NCBI GenBank assembly: GCA_029782295.1 | Contig: JAKOVB010000020.1 | Location: 121,471-185,470 of the forward strand | Length of the DNA: 64,000 nucleotides | Origin: Pseudomonadota bacterium | GTDB taxonomy: Bacteria; Pseudomonadota; Gammaproteobacteria; Burkholderiales; Methylophilaceae | Direction: 5' to 3' | Shown: piece by piece, positions 26,418 through 38,361 of the stretch | Layout: the number at the start of each line of letters is the position of its first letter | Numbering within the stretch: the first letter of the stretch is position 1 | Notes under the pieces: model-generated | Told to the model about the DNA's origin: nothing | The model's input: only the letters and a program-made list of their open reading frames with translations | Databases searched by the model: none | Position numbers and translations under genes: made by a program

Positions 26418-29400
26418 ATGAAAATATCCCTGAAATTACGTCGATCGACCCGCATCCTGCTGAGCACGATCGGCTTCATCATTGCCGGACTTCTAACTGC
26501 CAATGCCGCAGGCCCCGCCCCCAAGGTCCTGCGGGTCGTGAGCGACGATAATTACCCCCCCTATCTTTTCCTCAATACCAAAGGTCAGGCCGAGGGCTAT
26601 CTGGTGGATTACTGGCACCTCTGGGAATCCAAGACCGGCATCAAGGTGGAACTCATTCCATCCAACTGGGCGGAAGCGCAGCGCATGATCGAGCGCGGGG
26701 AGGCCGACGTCATCGACATGATTTACCAGACGCCGCAACGCGAAGCGATCTACGACTTTTCCACGGTCTACGCGGATCTTCCAGTCAACATCTACACCCA
26801 TCCGTCGATCAATGGCATCGCCGGCACCGACACCTTGCAGGGTTTTACCATTGGTGTCCAGGAGGGAGATGCCTGTAAGGACACCCTTCGCAATCTCGGC
26901 ATCACGTCGTTCCACACCTACAGAAATTACAAGGACATGGTGACTGCGGCAAAGTCGCAGGAAACCAAAGTATTCTGCATGGACGAATACCCGGCGAATT
27001 TCTACCTCTATCAAAACGCTGAGCATGACGTCCTGCGCAAAGCGTTCATGCTCTACGATGGCCACGCACGCCGTGCTGTTCGTAAAGGCGATACCGCGAC
27101 CCTGGCTTTGGTGGAAAAGGGGATGGCTGCCATCACCCCGGCTGAGCAGGCCGGATTGATTCGCAAGTGGATGGGCGTCCCTGTCCAGTTCAGCCCCTTT
27201 GTCCGTCATATTGGCCTAGGCCTTGGCTTGTTGCTCACAGCGGGCCTCGGCCTGTTGCTCTGGAACGCAGCCTTGCGCAAATGTGTTACCTCTAGGACCG
27301 CCAGGCTGGCACATGCCGTTGAGGAACTGGAGAAAGCCAGAAACGATGAGCTGCAAGCCCGGAATGATCTGGCAGCGACACTGGATGCAATTCCGGATCT
27401 GCTTTTCGAGATGGATGAAGATGGCCGTTACATTCAGGTCATGTCCAGGAATGACCACCTGCTGGCAGCACCTAAAAACAGTCTGATTGGCAGAACGGTG
27501 CATGAGGTCCTGCCACCGGCCGCCGCCAATACCGTGATGGAGGCGATCAAAGCCGCCCGTCAAGAAGGCGTGGATTATGGCCGGACCATCCAGTTCGCAG
27601 AGCATCTGCAAAACCGCTGGTTCGAACTATCCGTTGCCCGGAAAGAGGAAAGCGACTTAGCGCATCCCCATTTCATGGTGTTATCCCGAGACATCACCGA
27701 ACGAAAACAGAGTGAATTGAGGTTGGGCCGCCGCAACAGCTTTTATGTCGCCCTCACCGACATCAACCAGGCCATTCTGCATTCGTCCAGTGAAACCCAA
27801 CTGCTCAACGAGATCTGTCGCATCCCCATCGAGACGGGGTTGATGCGAATGGCATGGGTTGGAATCGGCTCAACGGAATTGGAACGCATCATCCCAGTCT
27901 ATCAATATGGAACAGGAACGGAATATCTGGAAGGCCTGGTGATCTCCACCAATCCCGACGTTCCGGAAGGGCAAGGCCTGACCGGTAGAGCCTGGCGGGA
28001 ACTCAGCCCCATGGTCAACAACGATACTGCTGGCAATCTGCTGCTGGCCCCATGGAAGGAACGCATCCTGTCCTTTGGCTGGCAATCCAGCGCATGCTTC
28101 CCGATTCTGCGCAACAACAAGATCTACGCAGTGTTTTCTGTCTACTGCGACGAAAAAGGCGTTTTCGATGAGGAGGTCACCGCACTGCTCAGCACCATGG
28201 CCAGCAACGTTTCTTTCGCGCTGGACGGACTGGACGCACGCAATGCGTTGGCCGAAAGCATCCAGCGCTACCGCCTGTTGTCGGAAAACAGTAGTGATGT
28301 CATCTGGCTCTATGACCTGAGTACCAGCCGTTTTGTCTATGTCAGCCCGTCCGTCCAGAAGTTGCGGGGCTTCACGGTTGAGGAAGTCATGGCCCAGCGC
28401 CTGGAGGATGTGCTTTGCCCGGAATCCTACAAGGTGATCAGCGAAATGCTGCCTCTACGCCTAGCCGCGTTCAAGGCCGGTGACAATTCGGTACTCACCC
28501 AGACCAATCAGGTCATGCAACCCCACAAAGACGGGCATCGTGTGCTGACCGAAGTCGTATCGACGCTGATTGCCGACGCGAATGGAAACGTCACTCATAT
28601 CCAGGGGGTCTCCCGCGACATATCCTTTCGCCAGAAGGCGGAAAATGAAATGCGCAAACTTTGGCTGGCGCTGGAACAGAGTCCCAATGGCATCATCATC
28701 ACCAACCTCGATGCTGAAATCGAATACGTGAATGAAAGCTTCAGCAGAATCAGTGGTCACAGCCGCGAAGAACTCATCGGCCAGAATCCGAACATCTCCC
28801 GTTTCGGCTTCACGGCTCACGAAAAATTTGCCGAAATCTGGGAAAAGCTCACTAAAGGTCAGGTCTGGTCCGGCGAACTGCGCAACCGCCACAAAGACGG
28901 CCACGAATACTTCGCCTGGACCCAGATCACACCGGTACGCCAGCCGGACGGGGCGATTACCAATTACCTCGCCATTCTGGAAGACATCACTGAAAAGAAG
29001 CTCAATGCCGCCGAGCTTGATGCGCACCGGCATAATCTTGAGGAACTGGTACGAGAACGCGGTCTGGAACTGGAAAAGGCAAAGCTCGAAGCTGAAGCAG
29101 CCAACCGTGCAAAAAGCGACTTCCTGGCCAACATGAGCCACGAAATCCGCACCCCGATGAACGTCATCATCGGCATGACGCACCTGTTGCAACGAGAGAT
29201 CGCAGACGGTGTGGCGTCGGAACGACTGAACAAAGTCCTGGCAGCGGCAAGACATCTGCTGAGTGTCATCGATGACATCCTTGACCTTTCCAAGATCGAA
29301 GCTGGCAAGCTCACCCTGGAAGATGAGGATTTCGAGGTCAGCTCCCTGTTCAACAATGTCCTGGATCTGCTCCACGAAAAGGCCCAAGCCAAACACCTAA

Positions 29401-30887
29401 CGCTCACGTCAGACATTGACCAGAATATCCCACGATACCTGCGCGGTGACTCCCTCCGAATTGAACAGATCCTGATCAACTACGCCAATAATGCCATCAA
29501 GTTCACAGAACACGGAGAAATCTCCATCTTCGGCAGGATACTGGAAGAAACCGAACGGGATGTCCTGATCTATTTCGCCGTGCGGGACACGGGTATTGGC
29601 CTCACTCAGGAACAACAGACAGGCCTTTTCCAGCCCTTCCAGCAGGCCGACACTTCAACCAGCCGCAAATACGGTGGTAGTGGCTTGGGACTGGCGATTT
29701 CCAGGCAGCTTGCCGAACTCATGCACGGTGAAGTGGGTGTGGAGAGCGAATTTGGAAAAGGCAGCCTGTTCTGGTTCACCGCACGACTGAAGCGTGGGCG
29801 CGCCCCGCGCATTGAACAGGTCCGTAGTAGCAGAACGGGCCTGCGCAGGGATGCGCACATCCTGCTGGTGGAAGATAATGAGGTCAACCAGGAGGTCGCA
29901 AGCCACCTCCTGCACGGAGCCGGGCTGAAAGTCGACATCGCCAACCATGGCGGGGAGGCGTTGGACAAGTTGCGCACCGGCACCTACGACCTGATTCTGA
30001 TGGATATGCAAATGCCGGTCATGGACGGGCTGGAGGCAACGCGACGGATTCGCGCCATGGAAACCGGCAGCCACATCCCCATCCTGGCCATGACCGCCAA
30101 CGCCTTCGAAGAAGACCGCAACAGTTGCATCGATGCCGGCATGAACGGTTTCGTTGCCAAGCCGGTCGATCCGGATTATCTGTTTGCTACCTTGGCGCGC
30201 TGGATTCCCGACGACAGCAAGGCCGCCATTCCGAACAAGCCCGCCGAAAAACAAGTCGTCAATGCACATCAAGAGACGTATCCGGTGGCCAATGGTCATC
30301 TGATAGATCGTGAGACCGGACTACACTACACAGGCGGCCAGCAAACCAGATACGAACGTATGCTGACCAAGTTTGCGAGTCAACACGGGAGCGATGCCGC
30401 GGTACTGCGCGAGGCAATGGAAGGAAAGGATCTCACCAACGCGGAAAGTATCGCGCACACCATCAAAAGCTTAGCTGCGACTCTTGGTATCCATCAGCTA
30501 CAACACATCGCGAATGCACTGGAAATCAATATCCGTCGTGGTGAAGAAATTCAGACGATCAATACACTGATCGACAATCTGGGAAATACCCTGAAAGCCG
30601 TCTGCGCGGAAATCGAAGACATGCGGCTGGACACCAGCAAACCTACTTTGATGGACGTCGACCCCGCCTACTTCCGGGCACAAGTGGCCAAGCTGGAGCT
30701 GCAGTTGGCAGAGAACAGCATGAAAGTGGAAACCACCTGGCAGGAACTTGCCCCGCTCCTCGCCGAAGCAATCGGCGAGGAGCTGACAACTCCACTGGGA
30801 AATCAGATTGCAAACTTCGACTGTCCCAGCGCCCTGGCCACCCTGCGCAGCATTCTGGAGGAACATCCCGGCTTGCGGCCCTACTAG
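26418..30887 (+). CDS. Hybrid histidine kinase with periplasmic solute-binding domain (BvgS/EvgS-like)
   Basis: A 1489-residue multi-domain sensor. A signal peptide is followed by an SBP_bac_3 domain (~36-255, [18 protein letters not shown]...), a transmembrane helix (~268-290), PAS (~322-440), GAF (~445-600), two PAS domains (~612-735, ~745-865), HisKA with His~908 in [14 protein letters not shown], HATPase_c ([15 protein letters not shown]), a receiver with Asp1196 in LMDMQMP, an Hpt domain with His1347 in [12 protein letters not shown], and ~90 more helical residues. The phosphorelay is thus complete inside the protein up to Hpt. The SBP suggests sensing of an amino acid or small anion; the ligand is unknown. 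The likely final acceptors are the neighbouring receivers. Confidence 0.93.
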   Translation: MKISLKLRRSTRILLSTIGFIIAGLLTANAAGPAPKVLRVVSDDNYPPYLFLNTKGQAEGYLVDYWHLWESKTGIKVELIPSNWAEAQRMIERGEADVIDMIYQTPQREAIYDFSTVYADLPVNIYTHPSINGIAGTDTLQGFTIGVQEGDACKDTLRNLGITSFHTYRNYKDMVTAAKSQETKVFCMDEYPANFYLYQNAEHDVLRKAFMLYDGHARRAVRKGDTATLALVEKGMAAITPAEQAGLIRKWMGVPVQFSPFVRHIGLGLGLLLTAGLGLLLWNAALRKCVTSRTARLAHAVEELEKARNDELQARNDLAATLDAIPDLLFEMDEDGRYIQVMSRNDHLLAAPKNSLIGRTVHEVLPPAAANTVMEAIKAARQEGVDYGRTIQFAEHLQNRWFELSVARKEESDLAHPHFMVLSRDITERKQSELRLGRRNSFYVALTDINQAILHSSSETQLLNEICRIPIETGLMRMAWVGIGSTELERIIPVYQYGTGTEYLEGLVISTNPDVPEGQGLTGRAWRELSPMVNNDTAGNLLLAPWKERILSFGWQSSACFPILRNNKIYAVFSVYCDEKGVFDEEVTALLSTMASNVSFALDGLDARNALAESIQRYRLLSENSSDVIWLYDLSTSRFVYVSPSVQKLRGFTVEEVMAQRLEDVLCPESYKVISEMLPLRLAAFKAGDNSVLTQTNQVMQPHKDGHRVLTEVVSTLIADANGNVTHIQGVSRDISFRQKAENEMRKLWLALEQSPNGIIITNLDAEIEYVNESFSRISGHSREELIGQNPNISRFGFTAHEKFAEIWEKLTKGQVWSGELRNRHKDGHEYFAWTQITPVRQPDGAITNYLAILEDITEKKLNAAELDAHRHNLEELVRERGLELEKAKLEAEAANRAKSDFLANMSHEIRTPMNVIIGMTHLLQREIADGVASERLNKVLAAARHLLSVIDDILDLSKIEAGKLTLEDEDFEVSSLFNNVLDLLHEKAQAKHLTLTSDIDQNIPRYLRGDSLRIEQILINYANNAIKFTEHGEISIFGRILEETERDVLIYFAVRDTGIGLTQEQQTGLFQPFQQADTSTSRKYGGSGLGLAISRQLAELMHGEVGVESEFGKGSLFWFTARLKRGRAPRIEQVRSSRTGLRRDAHILLVEDNEVNQEVASHLLHGAGLKVDIANHGGEALDKLRTGTYDLILMDMQMPVMDGLEATRRIRAMETGSHIPILAMTANAFEEDRNSCIDAGMNGFVAKPVDPDYLFATLARWIPDDSKAAIPNKPAEKQVVNAHQETYPVANGHLIDRETGLHYTGGQQTRYERMLTKFASQHGSDAAVLREAMEGKDLTNAESIAHTIKSLAATLGIHQLQHIANALEINIRRGEEIQTINTLIDNLGNTLKAVCAEIEDMRLDTSKPTLMDVDPAYFRAQVAKLELQLAENSMKVETTWQELAPLLAEAIGEELTTPLGNQIANFDCPSALATLRSILEEHPGLRPY

Positions 30888-31036
30888 ACGGCCAATACAT
30901 CTACTCATCATGCATGCATCGCTCAGAACGGAATAATCGTTTCATTTCCGCGAAATTTCTGGGAATTCATGAGGGACTCTGCTTCGGACCAAACCTGACG
31001 CAAGCGCCCATTTTCCCGAATGCGCAAACACTGATA

Positions 31037-31042
31037 TATAAT
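31037..31042 (+). promoter_or_regulatory. -10 element before rhd-tusA-dsrE2
   Basis: TATAAT within GATATATAATCC, 43 nt before the rhodanese ATG. No good -35 is seen, so the promoter may need an activator. Confidence 0.4.
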
Positions 31043-31085
31043 CCGTTCTTTTCAAACGAATATCCCCTTTTTAATGACCGGTTAC

Positions 31086-31397
31086 ATGGAAATCGAAGCC
31101 GTTGAGCTTCATCAACTTCTAGCGGAAAAAAAGGTTCTTCTGGTAGATGTCCGCAACGACGATGAGGCCGCCCGCGGCATGATTCCGGGCGCGACCCATA
31201 TTCCGTTGCACCTGCTGCCGCTGAAAGTCGAGGAACTGAATGGGGAACAACCGCTGGTGTTCTATTGCCATAGCGGCATGCGCTCCGCTCAGGCGGCCGC
31301 CTTCATGGCCAGCAAGTTCCGCGGTCACATTTACAACCTTCAAGGTGGCATTCTGGCCTGGGGCAAGGCCGGTTTTCCCTTGAATCCGAAGAAATAA
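31086..31397 (+). CDS. Single-domain rhodanese (sulfurtransferase)
   Basis: A protein of about 103 residues with one rhodanese domain. The active-site loop is FYCHSGMRSAQAA, with the persulfide-forming Cys at about residue 62; the N-terminal VLLVDVRNDDE and C-terminal NLQGGILAWGKAG are standard. I prefer ATG 31086; an ATG at 31074 adds four residues. It is the first gene of rhd-tusA-dsrE2, an arrangement known from sulfur oxidisers, where rhodanese, TusA and DsrE2 pass sulfane sulfur along in the cytoplasm. Confidence 0.9.
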   Translation: MEIEAVELHQLLAEKKVLLVDVRNDDEAARGMIPGATHIPLHLLPLKVEELNGEQPLVFYCHSGMRSAQAAAFMASKFRGHIYNLQGGILAWGKAGFPLNPKK

Positions 31398-31412
31398 ATT
31401 AGGAGTGTTTTA

Positions 31413-31643
31413 ATGGAATTCGACAAGGAACTGGATGCGCGCGGCCTCAACTGCCCGCTGCCCATTCTGCGCGTCAAGAAATCGCTGGCTGAAATGACCG
31501 GCGGACAGGTGCTCAAGGCCGTCGCTACCGACTCAGGTTCGGTGAAGGACTTTCAGGCTTTCTGCCGCCAGACCGGCAACGACATGCTGGAATCCAGCGA
31601 AGCCAACGGCGAATATATCTTCTTCATTCGCAAGAAGGCCTGA
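31413..31643 (+). CDS. tusA: TusA-family sulfur carrier protein
   Basis: A 76-residue TusA-like protein. The CPxP motif is in LNCPLPILRVKK (Cys at about residue 14), the site of persulfide loading, and the fold continues VLKAVATDSGSVKDFQAFC. Ribosome site TAGGAG. It lies 15 nt after the rhodanese and 2 nt before dsrE2. In sulfur-oxidising relatives the TusA of this cluster donates sulfur to the sHdr or Dsr machinery rather than to tRNA thiolation; that role is inferred from context. Confidence 0.92.
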   Translation: MEFDKELDARGLNCPLPILRVKKSLAEMTGGQVLKAVATDSGSVKDFQAFCRQTGNDMLESSEANGEYIFFIRKKA

Positions 31644-31645
31644 TC

Positions 31646-32110
31646 ATGGCCAAAAAGCTTGCGATCATCGCCTCCAAAGGAACGTTGGACTGGGCCTACC
31701 CGCCCTTCATCCTGGCCTCTACTGCGGCGGCACTGGACTACGAAGTGCAGATTTTCTTCACCTTCTATGGCCTTACCCTGCTGAAGAAGGAAATCGACGC
31801 CCAGATCAGCCCGCTCGGCAACCCGGCCATGCCAATGCCGGTGCCCATGCCTAACCTGGTGCAAATGCTGCCAGGCATGGAAAGCATGGCCACCATGATG
31901 ATGAAGCAGAAAATGAAGGACAAGGGCGTGGCATCGCTGCCCGAACTGCGTGACTTGTGTCAGGAAGCCGGCGTCAAGATGATCGCCTGCCAGATGACCG
32001 TCGACCTGTTCGACTTCAAGAAGGAAGACTTCATCGAAGGTATCGAGTTCGGTGGCGCCGCCACTTTCTTCGAATTCGCCGGCGAAGCCGACGTCAGCCT
32101 GTTTATCTAA
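31646..32110 (+). CDS. dsrE2: DsrE2-like sulfurtransferase
   Basis: A 154-residue DsrE/DsrF/DrsH-family protein: KKLAIIASKGTLDWAYPPFILASTAA, a hydrophobic Met/Pro-rich middle (PAMPMPVPMPNLVQML...), then two cysteines in LCQEAGVKMIACQM, the spacing expected for DsrE2. The middle region is less membrane-like than in DsrE2 proteins with two helices, so soluble or peripheral location is possible. Third gene of rhd-tusA-dsrE2. No hdr or lipoate-binding-protein genes follow; the next gene is convergent. Confidence 0.88.
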   Translation: MAKKLAIIASKGTLDWAYPPFILASTAAALDYEVQIFFTFYGLTLLKKEIDAQISPLGNPAMPMPVPMPNLVQMLPGMESMATMMMKQKMKDKGVASLPELRDLCQEAGVKMIACQMTVDLFDFKKEDFIEGIEFGGAATFFEFAGEADVSLFI

Positions 32111-32120
32111 CAAAGCACAA

Positions 32121-32148
32121 AGACATGTCGGCTAGCGCCGGCATGTCT
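32121..32148. terminator. Hairpin between convergent dsrE2 and DUF1622 genes
   Basis: AGACATG/CATGTCT plus inner CGGC/GCCG with loop TAGC. Only the minus strand has a T-rich tail (TTTGTGCTTTG), so termination after the DUF1622 gene is more likely than after dsrE2. Confidence 0.55.
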
Positions 32149-32482
32149 AGCTCTTCTCGATTTCTTTCGCCAGAAAGAACGCCATCACCGTCCGGATCAC
32201 CACGATTCCGCCTAGCAACAGCAAGGACTCACGGCTTGGCACCACGATGGTCCCGATGATGTCCCCCGCCAGAAAGAAATCGAGTCCAAGGGCCATTTTC
32301 TCGCCGATGGCGATGCGCACATGGCGAAGATCCATCAGATGCGCCTGACCCCGGACACCTGACCAGCCACGCAGCATCAGCAGCGCCAGCCCGTGCAGGC
32401 ATCCCCAGGTCACCACGGCTGCCCCCAGCAATTCGGTCAACGGAACGATGTAAGTAATGGCTTGAACCAGAAATTCATGCAT
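32147..32482 (-). CDS. DUF1622 membrane protein
   Basis: A 111-residue protein with three predicted membrane helices (ITYIVPLTELLGAAVVTWG, the middle FFLAGDIIGTIVV and LLLLGGIVVIRTVMAFFLA). The ISLGEKMALGLDFFLAGDII-type block (here IAIGEKMALGLDFFLAGDI) defines the DUF1622 family. Function unknown. It begins 13 nt after valS and is probably co-transcribed with it. Confidence 0.88.
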   Translation of the reverse strand: MHEFLVQAITYIVPLTELLGAAVVTWGCLHGLALLMLRGWSGVRGQAHLMDLRHVRIAIGEKMALGLDFFLAGDIIGTIVVPSRESLLLLGGIVVIRTVMAFFLAKEIEKS

Positions 32483-32495
32483 CGTCCCGACCCCG

Positions 32496-35321
<2,826 letters not shown>

Positions 35322-35419
35322 GGGGCCGGATTTTACCCCAGAATACCGGACAAGCGATGAGAAAGTCACCGGATTCGCCAGCCGACTACGGCATCACACC
35401 AGCATTTAGCCTTAAACGC

Positions 35420-36328
35420 TCAACGGGTTATAAGATAGTGAAGACTCACCCATGAAGCGCTGGCAACTCCCCCGAAAAACACGGTGAGATGGAACCAACC
35501 CCACAGGGCATAGCGGCGCTTGAGTGCATGAGGGGACAGGTTGGATAACAGAAACAACTGCCCCGAATCCGGTCGACGCATCAGGTGAACGTCTGGCACC
35601 TGAGACCGTTCCTGCTGCCTGCGCTCCACCTCGCGCCGCGCGGCACTGCGCGCCAGCTCCCATTCCTTGAGGTCGATCTGCCCATTGTCGTCCAGGTCAA
35701 ACCGCTTAAGCAGTTCCTGCGGGCGCGCTTTCCATTCCGCCAGCAGAGCGCCTACATCGGCTTTCAGGTCGTTAGGTGCGGAAGCACCACCCACGGTCGA
35801 AAAAGCCCCCAGGGCGTAAAGGCTGTCGTTCGGAAACAATTGGGACTCGACAAACTTGTACCGCCCCTCATACCAGGTCCGGACATGGGTCGTAATCACC
35901 TCGGCGCTCTCCGGATCGACCATGCATTTACCTGTGCCATCATCCAATTCGAAAATGCTGTCGCTGGTTTTGCGCTCCAACTCTTCCCATTTGTCGTCGG
36001 TCCCCTTCCGGTATTTGATGCAACGGAACCATACGCACGGACGGCTGCCCGGCTGCGCCTGCACCCTGAACTCCGGACCATCGCTGGCCCGCCCGAAAAG
36101 TTCGACATAGCCCTGTGCCGCCGAAGCAATTTTGGACGTGGGTGTATCTGCGATGCTGCGATTGCGCCTGAATGCCGACATCCAGGCAAAGAATGCGATG
36201 ATGGCGGCCAGCGCTAGGGAAATTGCCCAGCCGGCAGGCTCTTCGGATTTTACGCCGATATACAGCACCAGCAGGTAACTGCCCGAAGTGATGCCCTGGA
36301 CGTAGAGCTCCCGTAGCGACCAGCCCAT
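35420..36328 (-). CDS. GIDE-domain membrane protein with an inserted EF-hand
   Basis: A 302-residue protein: two N-terminal membrane helices, a GIDE domain (~65-190, ...GYVELFGRA..., CVWFRCIKYRK..., TTHVRTWYEGRYKFVESQL), a calcium-type EF-hand loop DLDDNGQIDLKE (residues ~211-222, DNA 35663-35698), a charged helix rich in Arg/Glu, and a C-terminal membrane helix. GIDE domains are related to the membrane part of mitochondrial MUL1-type E3 ligases, but no RING is present. It follows lemA at once (GIDE ATG seven bases past the lemA stop). GIDE-LemA pairing is known; function is unknown. Confidence 0.85.
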   Translation of the reverse strand: MGWSLRELYVQGITSGSYLLVLYIGVKSEEPAGWAISLALAAIIAFFAWMSAFRRNRSIADTPTSKIASAAQGYVELFGRASDGPEFRVQAQPGSRPCVWFRCIKYRKGTDDKWEELERKTSDSIFELDDGTGKCMVDPESAEVITTHVRTWYEGRYKFVESQLFPNDSLYALGAFSTVGGASAPNDLKADVGALLAEWKARPQELLKRFDLDDNGQIDLKEWELARSAARREVERRQQERSQVPDVHLMRRPDSGQLFLLSNLSPHALKRRYALWGWFHLTVFFGGVASASWVSLHYLITR

Positions 36329-36334
36329 GGACAA

Positions 36335-36901
36335 TCAACCGAAGCGCTTGGCGATATCGACGTCTTCCAGTTCGGTTTCGGCGAAGCGCAGCAGTTCGGC
36401 GCGCGGAAAATTGAACATGCGCGCGACGATCAGGTCAGGAAACTGTTCGATACGCACATTGTTGACGTTGACACTTTCGTTGTAGAACTCGCGCCGGTCG
36501 GCGATCGCGTTTTCCAAGCCTGAGATTCGCTCCTGCAGGTGAAGGAAATGGGTATTGGCCTTCAGGTCCGGGTAAGCCTCCGCCAGTGCGAACAAGCGCC
36601 CCAGGCCAGCACGCAAGGCCCCTTCCGCGACGCCAAGCGCCCCGATGTTCTGCGACTCCCGGGCGCTGGCCACTTGGGCACGGGCCTGGATCACCTTCTC
36701 CAGCGTCGCCTGCTCGTACTGCATGTATTGTTTGCAGGTATCGATCAGCTTCGGCAACTCGTCATGCCGCTGCTTGAGCAGTACGTCGATGTTTGCCCAG
36801 GCCTTGGCTACGTTGTTCTTGACCTGCACCAGACCATTGTAGGTCATGATCACATAAACGAGCATCACCGACAGTATTGCCAGCGTCACGATCCCGCTCA
36901 T
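36335..36901 (-). CDS. lemA: LemA family protein
   Basis: A 188-residue LemA protein: N-terminal signal anchor (MSGIVTLAILSVMLVYVIM) followed by the conserved YNGLVQVKNNVAKAWANIDVLLKQRHDELPKL-type helical region and the C-terminal FPRAELLRFAETE. ATG 36901 has GGAGGC upstream; the longer frame has no support. LemA proteins are membrane-anchored helical bundles of unclear function. It heads the minus-strand lemA-GIDE-(valS) block and is divergent from nfeD-stomatin. Confidence 0.92.
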   Translation of the reverse strand: MSGIVTLAILSVMLVYVIMTYNGLVQVKNNVAKAWANIDVLLKQRHDELPKLIDTCKQYMQYEQATLEKVIQARAQVASARESQNIGALGVAEGALRAGLGRLFALAEAYPDLKANTHFLHLQERISGLENAIADRREFYNESVNVNNVRIEQFPDLIVARMFNFPRAELLRFAETELEDVDIAKRFG

Positions 36902-37022
36902 GTTGCCTCCTCGCACCCATGCTTGATGATGCAATGAGTGTAATCGTTGCTGCGCATGCTGCGCAATGCCAGCCACACGCATTTCTGTTACGATACCAAG
37001 GTTGATGACCAAGGAGTCTGAT

Positions 37023-37487
37023 ATGCCACAACCTCTCTGGGCCTGGGCCATTCTTGGCCTGGTTCTTCTCAGCATTGAGCTGCTGACCGGTACTTTCTAC
37101 ATCCTGTGGTTCGGCATCTCGGCGTTCTGCGTCGCCCTGATGCTGGCGGTCGCGCCAGACGCGCCGCTCTCGCAGCAACTGTTCGCCTTTTCCCTGCTGT
37201 CGCTGACCTCGCTCGCCGTCTGGCGCTACAAATACCAGCGCCAGGGCATGGTTTCCCGGGTTGGGCAATCGCATGACGACACCATCGGCAAGACCGGGCG
37301 CATCACGCTGGCGGTTTCCCCCGAGCAGAACGGGACCATCGTGTTTACCGTCCCCGTGATGAGCAGCCGTGAATGGACGGCGATTTCCGACGACCGCCTC
37401 GCCACCGGCGAAACAGCAGAGGTTGTCGCCATCGAAGGTAACTACCTGCGTGTCAAACGCGCTCTCCAAGAAAGGAACCCCGCATGA
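37023..37487 (+). CDS. NfeD-like membrane protein
   Basis: A 154-residue short NfeD (NfeD1b type): two or three N-terminal membrane helices (WAWAILGLVLLSIELLTGTFY..., LFAFSLLSLTSLAVW) and a C-terminal OB-like soluble domain (GKTGRITLAVSPEQNG...GETAEVVAIEGNYLRVKR). Ribosome site AAGGAG. It overlaps the following stomatin gene by 4 nt. NfeD proteins are partners of SPFH proteins in organising membrane domains. Confidence 0.92.
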   Translation: MPQPLWAWAILGLVLLSIELLTGTFYILWFGISAFCVALMLAVAPDAPLSQQLFAFSLLSLTSLAVWRYKYQRQGMVSRVGQSHDDTIGKTGRITLAVSPEQNGTIVFTVPVMSSREWTAISDDRLATGETAEVVAIEGNYLRVKRALQERNPA

Positions 37488-38326
37488 CCTCGTTTCTGAT
37501 CTTCCTGCTGTTCCCCATCGCCGTCACCCTCTGGCTGGGTATCCGCATTGTTCCGCAAGGTGAAGAATGGGTGGTGGAAAGGCTCGGACGCTTCAACAGC
37601 ATCCTGACCCCCGGCCTCAACATCATCATCCCGTTTATCGATCAGGTACGTTACAAGGTCACCACCAAGGACATCATTCTGGACGTCCCGGAACAGGAAG
37701 TGATCACCAAGGACAATGCCGTGATCCTGGCCAACGCTATCGCGTTCATCAAGGTCAGCAACCTCGAACGCGCAGTGTACGGCATCGAGAATTTCCGCGA
37801 AGCCATGCGCAACATGGTACAGACCAGCCTGCGCTCCATCATCGGCGGCATGGAGTTGAACAGCGCACTGTCTTCCCGCGAACAGATCAAGGCCGCACTC
37901 AAGACCGCCATCGCCGACGAAGCCATTGACTGGGGCCTGACCGTGAAATCGGTGGAAATCCAGGACATCAAACCTTCTCCCAACATGCAGAAGGCGATGG
38001 AAATGCAGGCCTCGGCGGAACGCGAGCGCGTTGCACTGGTCACGCGCTCCGAAGGGGAAAAACAGGCCATCATCCTGAATGCAGAAGCCCGCCTGGAAGC
38101 GGCACGCAAGGACGCAGAAGCCCAGGAGGTGGCCGCCAAGGCTTCTGCCGAGTCCATGCGCATCATCGGCGACGCCGTCAAGGACAGCAACGCCTCGGCC
38201 ACCTTCCTGCTCGGCGACCGCTACATCCAGGCCATGCAAAAGCTCTCCGCCTCGGAGAACAGCAAAATGGTAGTGCTTCCCGGAGATCTGGTCGGTGCCG
38301 TCAAAAACCTGCTGGGCGGGAAATAG
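37484..38326 (+). CDS. Stomatin/SPFH-band 7 protein (QmcA-like)
   Basis: A 280-residue SPFH protein: an N-terminal membrane hairpin (FLIFLLFPIAVTLWLGIRIVPQGEEW), the SPFH domain (ERLGRFNSILTPGLNIIIPFID..., FREAMRNMVQTSLRSIIGGMEL) and a coiled-coil tail rich in Ala and Glu. It belongs to the QmcA/stomatin class that multimerises at the inner membrane and can affect FtsH or other membrane proteins. It is coupled to nfeD by an ATGA overlap, the usual pairing. Confidence 0.94.
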   Translation: MTSFLIFLLFPIAVTLWLGIRIVPQGEEWVVERLGRFNSILTPGLNIIIPFIDQVRYKVTTKDIILDVPEQEVITKDNAVILANAIAFIKVSNLERAVYGIENFREAMRNMVQTSLRSIIGGMELNSALSSREQIKAALKTAIADEAIDWGLTVKSVEIQDIKPSPNMQKAMEMQASAERERVALVTRSEGEKQAIILNAEARLEAARKDAEAQEVAAKASAESMRIIGDAVKDSNASATFLLGDRYIQAMQKLSASENSKMVVLPGDLVGAVKNLLGGK

Positions 38327-38338
38327 GCTATAGACTTG

Positions 38339-38361
38339 GCGGCGTCAGGCCCTGGCGCCGC
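38339..38361. repeat. Strong hairpin at the 3' ends of convergent stomatin and moeB genes
   Basis: GCGGCGTCAG (38339-38348) pairs with CTGGCGCCGC (38352-38361) over 10 bp (one G-T) with a GCC loop. It contains the moeB stop codon. No T-tract follows on either strand, so it may protect 3' ends or slow polymerase rather than terminate alone. Confidence 0.6.
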
